Below, in pieces: positions 27,251 through 37,972 of a DNA stretch of 64,000 nt. Origin of the DNA: Pseudocitrobacter faecalis (GTDB taxonomy: Bacteria > Pseudomonadota > Gammaproteobacteria > Enterobacterales > Enterobacteriaceae). The translations under genes and the position numbers were made by a program. Position 1 is the first letter of the stretch. Each line of letters begins with the position of its first letter. The DNA is taken from contig QNRL01000003.1 in assembly GCA_003315335.1 (NCBI GenBank), positions 369,613 to 433,612 on the forward strand. The letters are read 5' to 3'. Below the pieces are notes generated by a model, which was given only the letters and a program-made list of their open reading frames with translations, made no database searches and was not told the origin of the DNA.

Positions 27251-28171
27251 TTACTCGCCTTTTTTCGCGGCCTGAATGTAGAGCATTTCCAGTGCGAGGG
27301 TCGCCGCTGCCAGCGCGGTGATTTCAGACTGATCGTAGGCCGGCGCCACTTCCACAACATCCATACCCACGATGTTGAGATCTTTCAGGCCGCGTACCAG
27401 TTTGATGGCGCGATCGGATGTCAGGCCGCCGATCACTGGCGTACCCGTACCTGGCGCAAAAGCCGGGTCGAGGCAGTCGATATCGAAAGTCAGATAAACC
27501 GGCATATCACCGACGATCTGTTTCACCTGAGCGATGATGTCATCAGCGGTGCGATCGTTCACCTGGCAGGCGTCCAGCACGGTGAAACCATTGTCTTTAT
27601 CAAACTCGGTACGGATACCAATCTGCACGGAATGGTTAGGGTCGATCAGGCCTTCATTCGGCGCGGTGTAGAACATGGTGCCGTGGTCGAATTCACAGCC
27701 GTTCGCATAGGTGTCGGTGTGGGCATCGAAATGCACCAGCGCCATTTTACCAAAGTGTTTGGCGTGCGCGCGCAGCAGCGGCAGCGTGACGAAGTGGTCA
27801 CCGCCGAAGGAGAGCATGCGTTTACCCGCCGCCAGCAGTTTTTCCGCGTGCGCCTGCAGTTTTTCGCTCATTTCACGGGCATCGCCAAAGGCATACACCA
27901 GGTCGCCACAGTCAACCACGTTCAGGCGTTCGCGCATGTCGAAGTTCCACGGGAAGCGGTTGTGCTCCCAGGCGAGATTGGTCGATACCTGGCGGATGGC
28001 AGCCGGGCCATGACGACCACCGGCACGACCTGAGGTCGCCATATCAAACGGTACACCGGTGATCACCCAGTCGGCGTCGCTGTCATACGGTTGGAAGTTC
28101 AGCGGCAGACGTAAAAAACCAAATGCGTTAGATACCAGGGAGTTATCGTACTGATTTCCTAAGGTACTCAT
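27251..28171 (-). CDS. speB: Agmatinase
   Basis: A 306-residue ureohydrolase that converts agmatine to putrescine and urea. The dimanganese motifs [15 protein letters not shown] and DIDCLDP are intact, and length and sequence match E. coli SpeB. It follows speA, as in K-12, with 233 bp between them that include the speA terminator and a REP element, so it probably has its own promoter. The island ends 4 nt from its stop codon. Confidence 0.96.
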   Translation of the reverse strand: MSTLGNQYDNSLVSNAFGFLRLPLNFQPYDSDADWVITGVPFDMATSGRAGGRHGPAAIRQVSTNLAWEHNRFPWNFDMRERLNVVDCGDLVYAFGDAREMSEKLQAHAEKLLAAGKRMLSFGGDHFVTLPLLRAHAKHFGKMALVHFDAHTDTYANGCEFDHGTMFYTAPNEGLIDPNHSVQIGIRTEFDKDNGFTVLDACQVNDRTADDIIAQVKQIVGDMPVYLTFDIDCLDPAFAPGTGTPVIGGLTSDRAIKLVRGLKDLNIVGMDVVEVAPAYDQSEITALAAATLALEMLYIQAAKKGE

Positions 28172-28196
28172 GGCTATGACCTCTTCTAAAGTCGGT

Positions 28197-28241
28197 AAAA
28201 AAAATCCCCTCCGCGTCGTTAGGCCCGACGAGGAAGGGATT
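28197..28241 (-). terminator. Rho-independent terminator downstream of speA
   Basis: On the minus strand AATCCC-TTCC-TCGTCG pairs with CGACG-GGA-GGGATT around a short loop, followed by a run of eight T. It lies between the speA stop and the speB start and would stop most speA transcripts. Confidence 0.85.
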
Positions 28242-28325
28242 GATTTGAGTTACAGCTTGTTGGGGCGAATTATCGCCGTTATTTTGTGCGGGTTCAAGTG
28301 AGTGTAGCAAATGTGCGGTCTGATG

Positions 28326-28400
28326 CCCTCACCCCGGCCCTCTCCCACAGGGAGAGGGGGAAAACCCGCACGCTCTGTTCCCTCTCCCTCAGGGAGAGGG
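28326..28400. repeat. REP-like palindromic repeat pair
   Basis: Two palindromes of the CCCTCTCCC/GGGAGAGGG family. The left one starts with CCCTCACCCCGG, and the pair ends 4 nt before the speA stop codon on the minus strand, inside the speA-speB gap. Confidence 0.85.
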
Positions 28401-28404
28401 TGTA

Positions 28405-30381
28405 TTACTCGTCTTCCAGATACGTATACCCGTAAAGCCCCGCTTCAAACTCTTCCAGGAACTGCTGTTGCAGCGCGTCGTCCAGACCGGTGTTTTTCAC
28501 TTGATCGCGGAACTGGGTCAGCAACGTGTTGGGATCAAGCTGCACATATTGCAGCATATCCGCCACCGTATCGCCCTCATCAGACAATTCGACTTCCACA
28601 CTGCCGTCAGGGAAGACGAACACATCAACCGCTTCAGTATCACCGAACAGGTTATGCATGTTACCGAGGATCTCCTGATACGCACCGACCATGAAGAAGC
28701 CCAGCATCGGCGGGTTATCCACATCGTACTGCGGCATCGGCATGGTGGTGGCGATACCATCACCATCGACGTAATGATCAATCGCCCCATCGGAGTCACA
28801 GGTGATATCGAGCAGCACCGCACGGCGTTCTGGAACCTGATTCAGCCCTTCCAGCGGCATCACCGGGAACAGCTGGTCGATACCCCATGCATCCGGCATT
28901 GACTGGAACAGGGAGAAGTTGACGTAAATTTTATCCGCCATACGTTCCTGTAACTCATCAATAATCGGGCGATGGGCACGGTTGCTCGGGTCGAGCTGTT
29001 TCTGCACTTCGTGGCACATGTTCAGATAAAGTTGCTCTGCCCATGCACGCTCTTTGAGGCTGAATGTGCCGGAGGAGTAGCCGATATGAATATCGTGCAG
29101 ATCCATCTGGCTGTCGTGCAGCCATTCACGCAGCGAGCGGCGCGTGCCGGGCTCATGCATCTCCTGCCAGGTTTCCCACATGCTTTGCAGCGCACGCGGC
29201 GCGTCATCAGCAGGCGGAGTCGCCTCGGTATATTCGTTACGCTCAACGCCGATGATGTTCGATACCAGCACCGTGTGATGCGCGGTAACCGCGCGGCCCG
29301 ATTCGGTGATCACCGTCGGATGCGGCAGGCCGTTCTCTTCACAGGCATCGCCAATCGCCCAGATGATGTTGTTGGCGTATTCGTTCAGGCCGTAGTTCAC
29401 CGAGCAATCGGACTGGGAACGCGTCCCTTCATAGTCCACGCCCAGGCCACCGCCAACGTCGAAGCACTGAATGTTCACACCCAGTTTGTGCAGTTCAACA
29501 TAGAAACGCGCCGATTCACGCACGCCGGTGGCGATGTCGCGAATATTGGCCATCTGTGAGCCCAGGTGGAAGTGCAGCAGTTGCAGGCTGTCCAGATGTC
29601 CCGCCTCACGCAGGATATCCACCAGTTGCAGCACCTGCGTTGCCGCAAGGCCGAATTTCGATTTTTCACCACCGGAAGACTGCCATTTACCGGAACCCTG
29701 CGAGGCCAGACGTGCACGCACGCCAAGGCGCGGCACCACGTTCAGTCGTTCAGCTTCTTCCAGTACGATGGCGATTTCGGACATCTTTTCGATAACCAGA
29801 TAGACCTTGTGGCCCATCTTCTCGCCCACCAGCGCCATACGAATGTATTCACGGTCTTTGTAGCCGTTACACACAATCACGCTGCGGGTCATGCCAGCGT
29901 GAGCCAGCACAGCCATCAGCTCCGCTTTGGAACCCGCTTCCAGCCCCAGCGGCTCGCCGGAGTGGATCAGGGATTCAATCACGCGGCGATGCTGGTTTAC
30001 CTTGATCGGGTAGACCAGGAAATAGTCGCCGTTATAGCCATAGGACTCACGCGCGCGCTTGAACGCGGCGTTAATCGAACGCAAACGGTGCTGGAGGATC
30101 TGCGGGAAGCAGAACAGCGCTGGCAGACGTTGCCCCTGCGCTTCGCGCGCTTTGACCAGCTGCGCCAGGTCAACGCGGGCTTCCGGAACGTCAGGATCAG
30201 GGCATACACTAATATGGCCTAACTCATTGACGTCATAGTAGTTATTGCCCCACCAGGCAATGTTGTATGTGCGTAGCATCTTGCTTGCTTCCTGGGAGCT
30301 CATCGCAACCTCCTGCATGGAACGTAGTACACCTTGTTCGCCCGCTGACGAAGGCAAACCCATAGACATGTCGTCAGACAT
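28405..30381 (-). CDS. speA: Biosynthetic arginine decarboxylase
   Basis: A 658-residue PLP-dependent decarboxylase that makes agmatine from arginine, the first step of the agmatine route to putrescine. The PLP lysine lies in [10 protein letters not shown] (about Lys127), and the barrel ends in the usual GTRSQSDCS and DVGGGLG segments. Start [10 protein letters not shown] matches E. coli; the upstream in-frame ATG (30393) adds only four residues. yqgB ends 8 nt upstream on the same strand. Agmatinase follows, giving a complete agmatine pathway. Confidence 0.97.
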   Translation of the reverse strand: MSDDMSMGLPSSAGEQGVLRSMQEVAMSSQEASKMLRTYNIAWWGNNYYDVNELGHISVCPDPDVPEARVDLAQLVKAREAQGQRLPALFCFPQILQHRLRSINAAFKRARESYGYNGDYFLVYPIKVNQHRRVIESLIHSGEPLGLEAGSKAELMAVLAHAGMTRSVIVCNGYKDREYIRMALVGEKMGHKVYLVIEKMSEIAIVLEEAERLNVVPRLGVRARLASQGSGKWQSSGGEKSKFGLAATQVLQLVDILREAGHLDSLQLLHFHLGSQMANIRDIATGVRESARFYVELHKLGVNIQCFDVGGGLGVDYEGTRSQSDCSVNYGLNEYANNIIWAIGDACEENGLPHPTVITESGRAVTAHHTVLVSNIIGVERNEYTEATPPADDAPRALQSMWETWQEMHEPGTRRSLREWLHDSQMDLHDIHIGYSSGTFSLKERAWAEQLYLNMCHEVQKQLDPSNRAHRPIIDELQERMADKIYVNFSLFQSMPDAWGIDQLFPVMPLEGLNQVPERRAVLLDITCDSDGAIDHYVDGDGIATTMPMPQYDVDNPPMLGFFMVGAYQEILGNMHNLFGDTEAVDVFVFPDGSVEVELSDEGDTVADMLQYVQLDPNTLLTQFRDQVKNTGLDDALQQQFLEEFEAGLYGYTYLEDE

Positions 30382-30389
30382 AGCGAACC

Positions 30390-30521
30390 TCAATAATTTG
30401 TATCTAGTGTAAAACAGTTAACTACTATCGCAGCGTAACGATGCGATAACAACCCATATACAGCCTGATTTCCCAGCGCGTTATGCTGGTGCGTCGGCTG
30501 TGCGACCGGTTTCTTGTTCAT
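30390..30521 (-). CDS. yqgB: Small acid-response protein YqgB
   Basis: A 43-residue protein MNKKPVAQ...[11 protein letters not shown] that matches E. coli YqgB in length, in the N-terminal KKPVAQ and in the C-terminal YGLLS and IVVNCFTL segments. In E. coli the gene precedes speA in the same transcript and responds to acid; its molecular role is unsettled. Here too it is 8 nt upstream of speA. The frame is open further upstream, but only the last 43 codons are conserved. Confidence 0.85.
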   Translation of the reverse strand: MNKKPVAQPTHQHNALGNQAVYGLLSHRYAAIVVNCFTLDTNY

Positions 30522-31159
30522 ATCATTGTAAAACACGCAACCGAACTTAAGACGATGTTCGGAGAAACCACGAGAAATCTCTTGCAGGTGCAAGAGCGCC
30601 CTTGTTCAGTTCCGGGAAGCCTGACCAGCCCTGGAGTCCTGAGAAGCGCCGAAATGGGTAAAACATCGGCAGGTATACAAAGCAGAGATACTGAGAACGG
30701 GAATCGGGTTCACACCAGGACGGTGTGACAGATTGGGCACAATACAACGGTTCATTATTTGATATCACCTCCACGCCAGCCCCGAAGGACTTGCTATAGC
30801 CAAAAAACACATGTTTTAGCCCGGCTGGAAGTGGCGTCACGAAGTCAACTTCGTACACTTTTTGGTATGAGCCGCGCGCCGCGTTTTATACCGGGAAGAC
30901 GGGTAAAAAGCAAAATAAAATTACGGACTCTGCCAGCAATGTCAGGAAAAATTTCCACCTTGTGTTGCGCAAGAATGCGAGCCAAATCAAAAAACGCTGG
31001 AAATCGGATTAAGAAGTAACCTAGAATAGCCGTCCAGAAGTTAATCCGTCTATACTGACTTCTTGTGTGCCGACCTGCTGCCCTGTTATTGCGCATCGCA
31101 TCGCGCGGGCACCGCCACATGAAGCTTATCGAACTCTCTTTTTCCAGGGTGAAGAAATT
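30522..31159. other. Intergenic region between yqgB and metK
   Basis: About 640 bp between divergent genes. Several overlapping open frames exist on both strands but none has a convincing start and composition. A short inverted repeat ACGAAGT-CA-ACTTCGT lies at 30839-30854 followed by a T run, possibly a weak terminator. The metK promoter and met boxes are at the right end. Confidence 0.5.
31028..31051 (+). promoter_or_regulatory. Tandem met boxes upstream of metK
   Basis: Three consecutive 8-mers AGCCGTCC, AGAAGTTA and ATCCGTCT match the MetJ box AGACGTCT at 6, 5 and 6 of 8 positions and lie in register. MetJ-SAM represses metK in E. coli through such arrays. They are about 110 bp upstream of the start codon. 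Confidence 0.6.
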
Positions 31160-32314
31160 ATGGCAAAACACCTATTTACGTCCGAGTCTGTATCCGAAGG
31201 GCATCCTGACAAAATTGCGGACCAAATCTCCGACGCCGTGCTGGACGCCATCCTTGAACAGGATCCGAAAGCGCGCGTAGCCTGCGAAACCTACGTGAAA
31301 ACAGGCATGGTTCTGGTTGGCGGTGAAATCACCACCAGCGCATGGGTTGATATCGAAGAGATCACCCGTAACACCGTTCGCGAAATTGGCTATGTGCATT
31401 CGGATATGGGCTTTGACGCCAATTCCTGTGCCGTGCTGAGCGCAATTGGTAAACAGTCTCCGGACATCAACCAGGGCGTTGACCGTTCCGATCCGCTGGA
31501 ACAGGGCGCAGGCGACCAGGGTCTGATGTTTGGTTATGCAACCAACGAAACCGACGTGCTGATGCCAGCGCCAATCACCTACGCACATCGTCTGGTGCAG
31601 CGTCAGGCTGAAGTGCGCAAAAACGGCACCCTGCCGTGGCTGCGTCCGGATGCGAAAAGCCAGGTCACCTTCCAGTATGACGACGGTAAAATCGTTGGCA
31701 TCGATGCGGTAGTGCTGTCTACTCAGCATGCGGAAAGCATCGATCAGAAATCCCTGCAGGAAGCAGTGATGGAAGAGATCATCAAGCCGGTTCTGCCGAC
31801 TGAATGGCTGAACGCATCCACTAAATTCTTCATCAACCCAACCGGTCGTTTCGTGATCGGCGGCCCGATGGGCGATTGCGGTCTGACCGGTCGTAAAATT
31901 ATCGTTGATACCTACGGCGGCATGGCACGTCATGGCGGCGGTGCATTCTCTGGTAAAGATCCATCAAAAGTTGACCGCTCCGCAGCCTACGCGGCACGTT
32001 ATGTAGCGAAAAACATCGTTGCGGCAGGCCTCGCTGACCGTTGTGAAATTCAGGTATCCTACGCAATTGGCGTGGCAGAACCGACGTCCATCATGGTGGA
32101 AACCTTCGGTACTGAGAAAGTGCCTTCTGAACAGTTGACCCTGCTGGTACGCGAGTTCTTCGACCTGCGTCCGTACGGCCTGATTCAGATGCTGGATCTG
32201 CTGCACCCGATCTACAAAGAGACCGCCGCTTACGGTCACTTTGGCCGTGAACATTTCCCGTGGGAAAAAACCGACAAAGCGGCGCTGCTGCGCGATGCTG
32301 CCGGCCTGAAATAA
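31160..32314 (+). CDS. metK: S-adenosylmethionine synthase
   Basis: A 384-residue enzyme joining methionine and ATP to form SAM, identical in length to E. coli MetK. The signature hexapeptide-like GAGDQG and the P-loop-like GGGAFSGKD are present. The frame continues 31 codons upstream, but [10 protein letters not shown] with an AGGGTGAAG site is the conserved start. Upstream met boxes point to MetJ control. A strong terminator follows 20 nt after the stop. Confidence 0.97.
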   Translation: MAKHLFTSESVSEGHPDKIADQISDAVLDAILEQDPKARVACETYVKTGMVLVGGEITTSAWVDIEEITRNTVREIGYVHSDMGFDANSCAVLSAIGKQSPDINQGVDRSDPLEQGAGDQGLMFGYATNETDVLMPAPITYAHRLVQRQAEVRKNGTLPWLRPDAKSQVTFQYDDGKIVGIDAVVLSTQHAESIDQKSLQEAVMEEIIKPVLPTEWLNASTKFFINPTGRFVIGGPMGDCGLTGRKIIVDTYGGMARHGGGAFSGKDPSKVDRSAAYAARYVAKNIVAAGLADRCEIQVSYAIGVAEPTSIMVETFGTEKVPSEQLTLLVREFFDLRPYGLIQMLDLLHPIYKETAAYGHFGREHFPWEKTDKAALLRDAAGLK

Positions 32315-32334
32315 TCTCCCCACCGTTTTGCCTG

Positions 32335-32361
32335 AAGGCCAGCCACGTGCTGGCCTTTTTT
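32335..32361 (+). terminator. metK terminator
   Basis: AAGGCCAGC pairs with GCTGGCCTT around CACGT and is followed by six T, starting 20 nt after the metK stop. Confidence 0.9.
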
Positions 32362-32379
32362 ATTGCCTGTGCGCTATTA

Positions 32380-32395
32380 ATGAAAGCGATTACAC
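32380..32395. promoter_or_regulatory. Distal GalR/GalS-type operator of galP
   Basis: ATGAAAGCGATTACAC fits the gal operator consensus GTGNAANCGNTTNCAC except for the first base. It lies 183 bp upstream of the proximal operator, which would allow looping or cooperative binding. Confidence 0.6.
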
Positions 32396-32562
32396 AGCAT
32401 AGCTAATGTACCACACCGATGCAGCCAGACGTGTTACACAGCAAATGCCTTGTTGTTACATTTATTTTTCAGGCTAATCTGAAGCATTATTTTTTCTCCC
32501 CGACTTTCACAATTAACCATTTGATTACTATACTTTTTAATGCATACGCACGATGAATGATA

Positions 32563-32578
32563 GTGTAACCGATTACAC
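32563..32578. promoter_or_regulatory. Proximal GalR/GalS-type operator of galP
   Basis: GTGTAACCGATTACAC matches the gal operator consensus GTGNAANCGNTTNCAC at every fixed position, 85 bp before the galP start codon. Confidence 0.8.
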
Positions 32579-32581
32579 TCA

Positions 32582-32597
32582 TGTGATTACTATCACA
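32582..32597. promoter_or_regulatory. CRP binding site of galP
   Basis: TGTGATTACTATCACA has both perfect CRP half-sites with the standard 6-nt centre. It lies next to the proximal gal operator, consistent with cAMP-CRP activation of galP. Confidence 0.8.
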
Positions 32598-32662
32598 TCT
32601 TTTTACGCCTGACTCACTTAACCTTTACATCGACCAATCTAATAATTCAAATGGAGGGCATA

Positions 32663-34057
32663 ATGCCTGACAATAAAAAACAGGGGCGTTCTAACAAGAC
32701 AATGACCTTCTTTGTCTGCTTCCTGGCAGCCCTGGCGGGACTTCTCTTCGGTCTTGATATTGGTGTTATTGCCGGTGCCCTACCCTTTATCACCGATGAA
32801 TTTCAGATTTCTCCACACACCCAGGAGTGGGTGGTCAGCTCCATGATGTTCGGTGCCGCGATTGGTGCGGTCGGTAGTGGCTGGCTCTCCTTCCGGCTTG
32901 GGCGTAAAAAAAGCCTGATGATTGGCGCCATCCTGTTCGTGCTCGGCTCGCTGTTCTCTGCTGCCGCGCCGAACCCGGAAGTGCTGATTATCTCCCGCGT
33001 TCTGCTGGGCCTGGCTGTGGGTGTCGCTTCCTACACTGCGCCACTGTATCTCTCTGAAATTGCGCCGGAAAAAATTCGCGGCAGTATGATTTCCATGTAC
33101 CAGTTGATGATTACCATCGGTATTCTGGGCGCATACCTGTCTGATACTGCCTTCAGCTACTCTGGTGCATGGCGCTGGATGCTGGGCGTGATCATCATCC
33201 CTGCGATTCTGCTGCTGATTGGCGTCTTCTTCCTGCCGGACAGCCCGCGCTGGTTCGCCGCCAAACGCCGCTTCCATGATGCCGAACGCGTGCTGCTGCG
33301 TCTGCGTGATACCAGCGCGGAAGCGAAACGCGAACTGGATGAAATCCGCGAAAGTTTGCAGGTGAAACAGAGCGGCTGGGCGCTGTTTAAAGAGAACAGC
33401 AACTTCCGTCGCGCGGTATTCCTTGGCGTGCTGTTACAGGTGATGCAGCAGTTCACCGGGATGAACGTCATCATGTATTACGCGCCGAAAATCTTTGAAC
33501 TGGCGGGTTATACCAATACGACCGAACAGATGTGGGGGACGGTAATTGTTGGCCTGACCAACGTGCTCGCCACCTTTATCGCTATCGGTCTGGTTGACCG
33601 CTGGGGCCGTAAACCAACCCTGACGCTGGGCTTCCTGGTGATGGCGGTCGGTATGGGCGTTCTGGGTACGATGATGCACGTCGGTATCCATTCACCGTCT
33701 GCCCAGTACTTCGCGATTGCCATGCTGCTGATGTTTATCGTTGGCTTCGCCATGAGCGCAGGCCCGCTGATTTGGGTACTGTGTTCTGAAATTCAGCCGC
33801 TGAAAGGTCGCGATTTCGGTATCACCTGCTCGACCGCAACCAACTGGATCGCCAACATGATCGTCGGTGCAACGTTCCTGACCATGCTCAACAACCTGGG
33901 GAATGCGAACACATTCTGGGTTTACGCCGGTCTGAACCTGCTGTTCATCGTACTGACTCTCTGGCTGGTTCCGGAAACCAAACATGTGTCACTGGAACAT
34001 ATTGAACGTAACCTGATGAAAGGTCGTAAACTGCGCGAAATCGGCGCACACGACTAA
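32663..34057 (+). CDS. galP: Galactose:proton symporter
   Basis: A 464-residue sugar-porter MFS protein nearly identical to E. coli GalP, which imports galactose with a proton across the inner membrane. Family signatures are intact: RLGRKKSL between segments 2 and 3, PDSPRW after segment 6, QQFTGMN in segment 7 and [13 protein letters not shown] at the C-terminus. The start [10 protein letters not shown] follows GGAGGG; an ATG 12 nt upstream overlaps that site and is rejected. Upstream operators suggest repression by GalR/GalS and activation by CRP. Confidence 0.97.
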   Translation: MPDNKKQGRSNKTMTFFVCFLAALAGLLFGLDIGVIAGALPFITDEFQISPHTQEWVVSSMMFGAAIGAVGSGWLSFRLGRKKSLMIGAILFVLGSLFSAAAPNPEVLIISRVLLGLAVGVASYTAPLYLSEIAPEKIRGSMISMYQLMITIGILGAYLSDTAFSYSGAWRWMLGVIIIPAILLLIGVFFLPDSPRWFAAKRRFHDAERVLLRLRDTSAEAKRELDEIRESLQVKQSGWALFKENSNFRRAVFLGVLLQVMQQFTGMNVIMYYAPKIFELAGYTNTTEQMWGTVIVGLTNVLATFIAIGLVDRWGRKPTLTLGFLVMAVGMGVLGTMMHVGIHSPSAQYFAIAMLLMFIVGFAMSAGPLIWVLCSEIQPLKGRDFGITCSTATNWIANMIVGATFLTMLNNLGNANTFWVYAGLNLLFIVLTLWLVPETKHVSLEHIERNLMKGRKLREIGAHD

Positions 34058-34065
34058 TCATCCGG

Positions 34066-34102
34066 CAAGCTTCCTCCCTTTCGGGGAGGAAGCTTCTTCT
34101 TG
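34066..34102 (+). terminator. galP terminator
   Basis: AAGCTTCCTCCC pairs with GGGGAGGAAGCTT around a short TTTC-type loop, followed by CTTCTTCTT. It lies 9 nt after the galP stop. Confidence 0.75.
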
Positions 34103-34136
34103 CACATGCCCCTCTACCCGCACTATCCTCTGCTCC

Positions 34137-34637
34137 ATGAAAAGCCCCCGAATTCCTATCGCCCTTCAGCAAAGCGTTATGCGTTGTCTGCGGGAAAATC
34201 TTGCCAAAGCGAATCTTGCGCTCAAGCGTAATTACCCCGAGCCAAAGCTGGTTTATCAACAGCGCGGCACCTCGGCGGGTACCGCGTGGTTGCAGGAGTA
34301 TGAAATTCGCCTCAATCCGGTACTGCTGGCGGAAAACCAGCAGGCGTTTATTGATGAAGTGGTGCCGCACGAACTGGCGCATCTGCTGGTGTGGAAGCAC
34401 TTTGGCCGCGTGGCACCGCACGGTAAAGAGTGGAAGTGGATGATGGAAGCCGTGCTCGGCGTTCCGGCGCGCCGCACCCATCAGTTTGAACTGAGTTCGA
34501 TACGCACTAAAACCTTCCCCTATCGCTGCCGCTGCCAGCAGCATCAATTGACTATCCGCCGCCATAATCGCGTGGTGCGCGGTGAAGCGACCTATCGCTG
34601 CGTACACTGCGGCGAGCCGTTGGTTGCAGAATTGTAA
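34137..34637 (+). CDS. sprT: SprT family zinc metalloprotease-like protein
   Basis: A 166-residue protein (E. coli SprT has 165) with the zinc motif [13 protein letters not shown] and a C-terminal zinc ribbon with CRCQQH and CVHCG. It is homologous to the core of eukaryotic Spartan, which clears DNA-protein crosslinks; the bacterial role is not settled. Position between galP and endA is as in K-12. Confidence 0.93.
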   Translation: MKSPRIPIALQQSVMRCLRENLAKANLALKRNYPEPKLVYQQRGTSAGTAWLQEYEIRLNPVLLAENQQAFIDEVVPHELAHLLVWKHFGRVAPHGKEWKWMMEAVLGVPARRTHQFELSSIRTKTFPYRCRCQQHQLTIRRHNRVVRGEATYRCVHCGEPLVAEL

Positions 34638-34731
34638 CTGATGGAATTTTCTGGAAGTTTTCTGATCTGACTGATTGCATCTGACTCTTGCTTTCGCTAC
34701 GTTGCGGGCTCGTTTTGAGACGGAGTTTGTG

Positions 34732-35439
34732 ATGTCCCGTAAAGTAGCAATCGCAGTCGTGGTGTTAGCGGCGGCGCTCTCAGGCCAGGCGCAGGCCGAA
34801 GGTATTAAAAGTTTTTCCCAGGCCAAAACCGCAGGGGTAAAAGTTAACAGCGATGTGCCGGGTGACTTCTACTGCGGCTGTAAAATTAACTGGCAGGGTA
34901 AGAAGGGCGTCATTGACCTTGAATCCTGCGGTTACAAAGTGCGTAAAAATGAAAACCGCGCCAGCCGCGTTGAATGGGAACACGTGATGCCCGCCTGGCA
35001 GTTTGGTCATCAGCGCCAGTGCTGGCAGGATGGCGGGCGAAAAAACTGCGCCAAAGATCCGGTGTACCGTAAAATCGAAAGCGATATGCATAACCTGCAG
35101 CCAGCGGTTGGAGAAGTGAATGGCGATCGCGGTAACTTTATGTACAGTCAGTGGAACGGCGGCGAAGGCCAGTACGGCCAGTGCGCCATGAAAGTCGATT
35201 TTAAAGAAAAAGTGGCTGAGCCGCCGGCACGCTCGCGCGGCGCAATCGCCCGCACCTACTTTTATATGCGCGACACGTACCAAATTAATCTTTCCCGCCA
35301 GCAGACGCAGCTTTTCAACGCGTGGAATAAGCTCTATCCGGTTAGCGAATGGGAGTGTGAGCGCGACAGGCGCATTGCCAGAATTCAGGGTAACCACAAC
35401 CCTTACGTGTTGCAGGCTTGCCAGGCGCAAAAGAGCTAA
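34732..35439 (+). CDS. endA: Endonuclease I, periplasmic
   Basis: A 235-residue periplasmic DNase with a signal peptide ending at AQA (about residue 22). The His-Me-finger region [11 protein letters not shown] and SDMHNLQP contain the catalytic histidine and metal ligands, and cysteines for disulfides are kept ([13 protein letters not shown]). Length equals E. coli EndA. The start MSRKVAIA with CGGAG is chosen over an ATG 57 nt upstream that would spoil the signal peptide. A REP element follows. Confidence 0.95.
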   Translation: MSRKVAIAVVVLAAALSGQAQAEGIKSFSQAKTAGVKVNSDVPGDFYCGCKINWQGKKGVIDLESCGYKVRKNENRASRVEWEHVMPAWQFGHQRQCWQDGGRKNCAKDPVYRKIESDMHNLQPAVGEVNGDRGNFMYSQWNGGEGQYGQCAMKVDFKEKVAEPPARSRGAIARTYFYMRDTYQINLSRQQTQLFNAWNKLYPVSEWECERDRRIARIQGNHNPYVLQACQAQKS

Positions 35440-35483
35440 CCTACACTAGCGGCTAATTGTTTAATTTTCTGCCGGACATTTCC

Positions 35484-35517
35484 CCCTCACCCTGGCCCTC
35501 TCCCTCAGGGAGAGGGA
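35484..35517. repeat. Single REP-like palindrome
   Basis: One copy of CCCTCACCCTGG-CCCTCTCCC...GGGAGAGGG lies between endA and rsmE, about 45 bp upstream of the rsmE start codon. Confidence 0.8.
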
Positions 35518-35561
35518 ACGGACAGTGCCTGGTATCTAAGCTATTAATGGAACGTCACATC

Positions 35562-36293
35562 ATGCGCATCCCCCGTATTTATCACCCTGAACGCATCACC
35601 GCCGGGCATGAAATCGCCCTGTCGGAAGACGCGGCAAACCATGTTGGCCGCGTGCTGCGCATGGGGCCGGGTCAGGCAATTCAGCTTTTCGATGGCAGCA
35701 ATCAGGTCTTCGACGCCGAAATTACCCACGCCGACAAAAAGAGCGTGCGCGTGAATGTCGTGAGTGGAGAAGTCGACAATCGTGAATCACCGATCCACAT
35801 TCATCTGGGCCAGGTGATGTCGCGCGGCGATAAAATGGAATTCACCATCCAGAAATCAATAGAACTGGGTGTAAGCCTCATAACGCCACTGTTTTCTGAG
35901 CGCTGTGGCGTTAAACTGGATGCCGAGCGTTTGAATAAGAAGATCCAACAGTGGCAAAAAATCGCAATTGCCGCCTGTGAACAGTGTGGCCGTAACACGA
36001 TTCCGGAAATTCGCCCGGCGATGGATCTGGAACAGTGGTGCGCCGAAGAAGATAGCGGGCTGAAGCTGAACCTGCATCCGCGTGCCAGCGCCAGCATCAA
36101 CACGCTGCCGCTGCCGGTGGAACGCGTACGTTTGCTGATTGGCCCGGAAGGCGGTCTCTCGGCAGATGAAATTGCCATGACCGCACGCTACCAGTTTACT
36201 GATATCCTGTTGGGACCTCGCGTTCTGCGTACTGAGACTACCGCGCTCACCGCCATCACCGCACTGCAGGTGCGCTTTGGCGATCTGGGCTAA
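35562..36293 (+). CDS. rsmE: 16S rRNA (uracil-1498-N3) methyltransferase
   Basis: A 243-residue SPOUT-class methyltransferase that modifies U1498 of 16S rRNA. An N-terminal PUA-like domain precedes the knotted SAM domain with IGPEGGLS and [13 protein letters not shown]. Length equals E. coli RsmE. The frame extends 35 codons upstream through the REP element, so [10 protein letters not shown] is preferred as start. It is followed closely by gshB, as in K-12. Confidence 0.95.
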   Translation: MRIPRIYHPERITAGHEIALSEDAANHVGRVLRMGPGQAIQLFDGSNQVFDAEITHADKKSVRVNVVSGEVDNRESPIHIHLGQVMSRGDKMEFTIQKSIELGVSLITPLFSERCGVKLDAERLNKKIQQWQKIAIAACEQCGRNTIPEIRPAMDLEQWCAEEDSGLKLNLHPRASASINTLPLPVERVRLLIGPEGGLSADEIAMTARYQFTDILLGPRVLRTETTALTAITALQVRFGDLG

Positions 36294-36316
36294 TACCGGC
36301 TTCCAGGAGAACTAGA

Positions 36317-37264
36317 ATGATTAAGCTCGGCATCGTGATGGACCCCATCGCAAACATCAATATCAAAAAAGACACCAGCTTCGCGATGTTGCTGGAGGCA
36401 CAGCGCCGGGGCTATGAACTCCATTACATGGAGATGAATGACCTCTATCTGACCAACGGCGAATCCCGCGCGCGTACGCGTCTGGTGAGCGTTGAGCAAA
36501 ACTATGACAAATGGTACGAATTCGGCAGCGAGCAGGATATCCAGCTTGCCGACCTCGATGTGATTCTGATGCGTAAGGATCCGCCGTTTGACACCGAATT
36601 CATCTACGCGACCTATATTCTGGAACGCGCGGAAGAGAAAGGTACGCTTATCGTCAACAAACCGCAGAGCCTGCGCGACTGTAACGAGAAGCTGTTCACC
36701 GCCTGGTTCTCCGAACTGACCCCGGAAACGCTGGTCACCCGTAACAAAGCGCAACTGAAAGCGTTCTGGCAGGAGCATGGCGACATCATCATGAAACCGC
36801 TGGACGGCATGGGCGGCGCGTCGATTTTCCGCGTGAAAGAAGGCGATCCAAACATTGGCGTTATCGCCGAAACCCTGACCGAGCTTGGCAGCCGCTACTG
36901 CATGGCACAAACCTATCTGCCAGCGATTAAAGACGGTGATAAGCGTGTGCTGGTCGTTGATGGCGAGCCCGTACCTTACTGCCTGGCGCGTATTCCGCAG
37001 GGCGGTGAAACCCGTGGCAACCTGGCCGCCGGTGGCCGTGGCGAGCCGCGTCCGCTGAGTGAAAGCGATTGGGAAATCGCCCGCAAAGTGGGCCCGACGC
37101 TGAAAGCGAAAGGTCTGATTTTTGTCGGTCTGGATATCATCGGCGATCGCCTGACGGAAATTAACGTTACCAGCCCAACCTGCGTGCGTGAAATCGAAGC
37201 GGAGTTCCCGATCTCCATCACCGGGATGCTGATGGACGCTATCGAAAAACGTGTAGGCAAGTAA
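36317..37264 (+). CDS. gshB: Glutathione synthetase
   Basis: A 315-residue ATP-grasp enzyme that adds glycine to gamma-glutamylcysteine, the last step of glutathione synthesis. The glycine-rich loop KPLDGMGGASIF and the metal and substrate segment GGETRGNLAAGG are intact, with the terminal INVTSPTC motif. It is one residue shorter than E. coli GshB. A GGAG site precedes the ATG. Confidence 0.96.
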   Translation: MIKLGIVMDPIANINIKKDTSFAMLLEAQRRGYELHYMEMNDLYLTNGESRARTRLVSVEQNYDKWYEFGSEQDIQLADLDVILMRKDPPFDTEFIYATYILERAEEKGTLIVNKPQSLRDCNEKLFTAWFSELTPETLVTRNKAQLKAFWQEHGDIIMKPLDGMGGASIFRVKEGDPNIGVIAETLTELGSRYCMAQTYLPAIKDGDKRVLVVDGEPVPYCLARIPQGGETRGNLAAGGRGEPRPLSESDWEIARKVGPTLKAKGLIFVGLDIIGDRLTEINVTSPTCVREIEAEFPISITGMLMDAIEKRVGK

Positions 37265-37408
37265 TCACTGCGGCGGGAGGGAACCCGCCACAACCAGGCT
37301 TTCCTGCCAGGCGCTTACGCGCGTTTACAGGACTGCCTGGTGACAGCACGCCTCTTTCCCCGCATACTGGACGTTGCTGCTTTTTGAACCAGGACAGAAC
37401 CTCTGACA

Positions 37409-37972
37409 ATGAATTTACAGCATCACTTTCTTATTGCCATGCCGGCTCTTCAGGATCCCATCTTCCGCCGTTCCGTTGTCTATATCTGCGAGTATAACGA
37501 CGATGGCGCAATGGGGATTATCATCAATAAGCCGCTGGAAAACCTGCAAGTTGAAGGCATTCTGGAAAAACTGAAGATCACCCCCGATCCGCGCGATCCG
37601 TCGATTCGCCTTGATAAACCGGTGATGCTCGGCGGGCCGCTGGCGGAAGATCGCGGCTTCATTCTGCACACGCCACCCGCGTCGTTTTCCTCAAGTATTC
37701 GTATCTCTGACAACACCATCGTCACAACGTCGCGCGATGTACTGGAAACCCTGGGCACCGCGGGGCAGCCAACTGACGTGCTGGTTGCGCTGGGTTACGC
37801 ATCGTGGGAGAAAGGCCAACTGGAGCAGGAAATTCTCGACAACGCCTGGCTCACCGCGCCTGCCGATCTCAATATTCTGTTTAAAACGCCGATCGCCGAT
37901 CGCTGGCGCGACGCGGCAAAACTCATCGGCATCGATATACACACCATGCCCGGCGTGGCGGGGCATGCATAA
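37409..37972 (+). CDS. yqgE: YqgE/AlgH family protein
   Basis: A 187-residue conserved protein with the family motifs [16 protein letters not shown] near the N-terminus and GGP and [12 protein letters not shown] further on. Its function is unknown. It overlaps the next gene by one base (TAATG), and translational coupling with the RNA-processing nuclease gene ruvX is conserved in gamma-proteobacteria. Confidence 0.93.
   Translation: MNLQHHFLIAMPALQDPIFRRSVVYICEYNDDGAMGIIINKPLENLQVEGILEKLKITPDPRDPSIRLDKPVMLGGPLAEDRGFILHTPPASFSSSIRISDNTIVTTSRDVLETLGTAGQPTDVLVALGYASWEKGQLEQEILDNAWLTAPADLNILFKTPIADRWRDAAKLIGIDIHTMPGVAGHA

Larger units (their letters stand above)
32362..32662. other. galP promoter region
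   Basis: About 300 bp of AT-rich DNA with no gene between the metK terminator and galP. It contains two GalR/GalS-type operators and one CRP site, listed separately. Confidence 0.7.

Noticed and set aside
30759-31171. Open frames of 86 and 108 codons on opposite strands between yqgB and metK
   Set aside because: They overlap each other and the metK promoter with its met boxes, and neither has a convincing start. A small gene has been annotated in this interval in K-12, but I cannot support one here.
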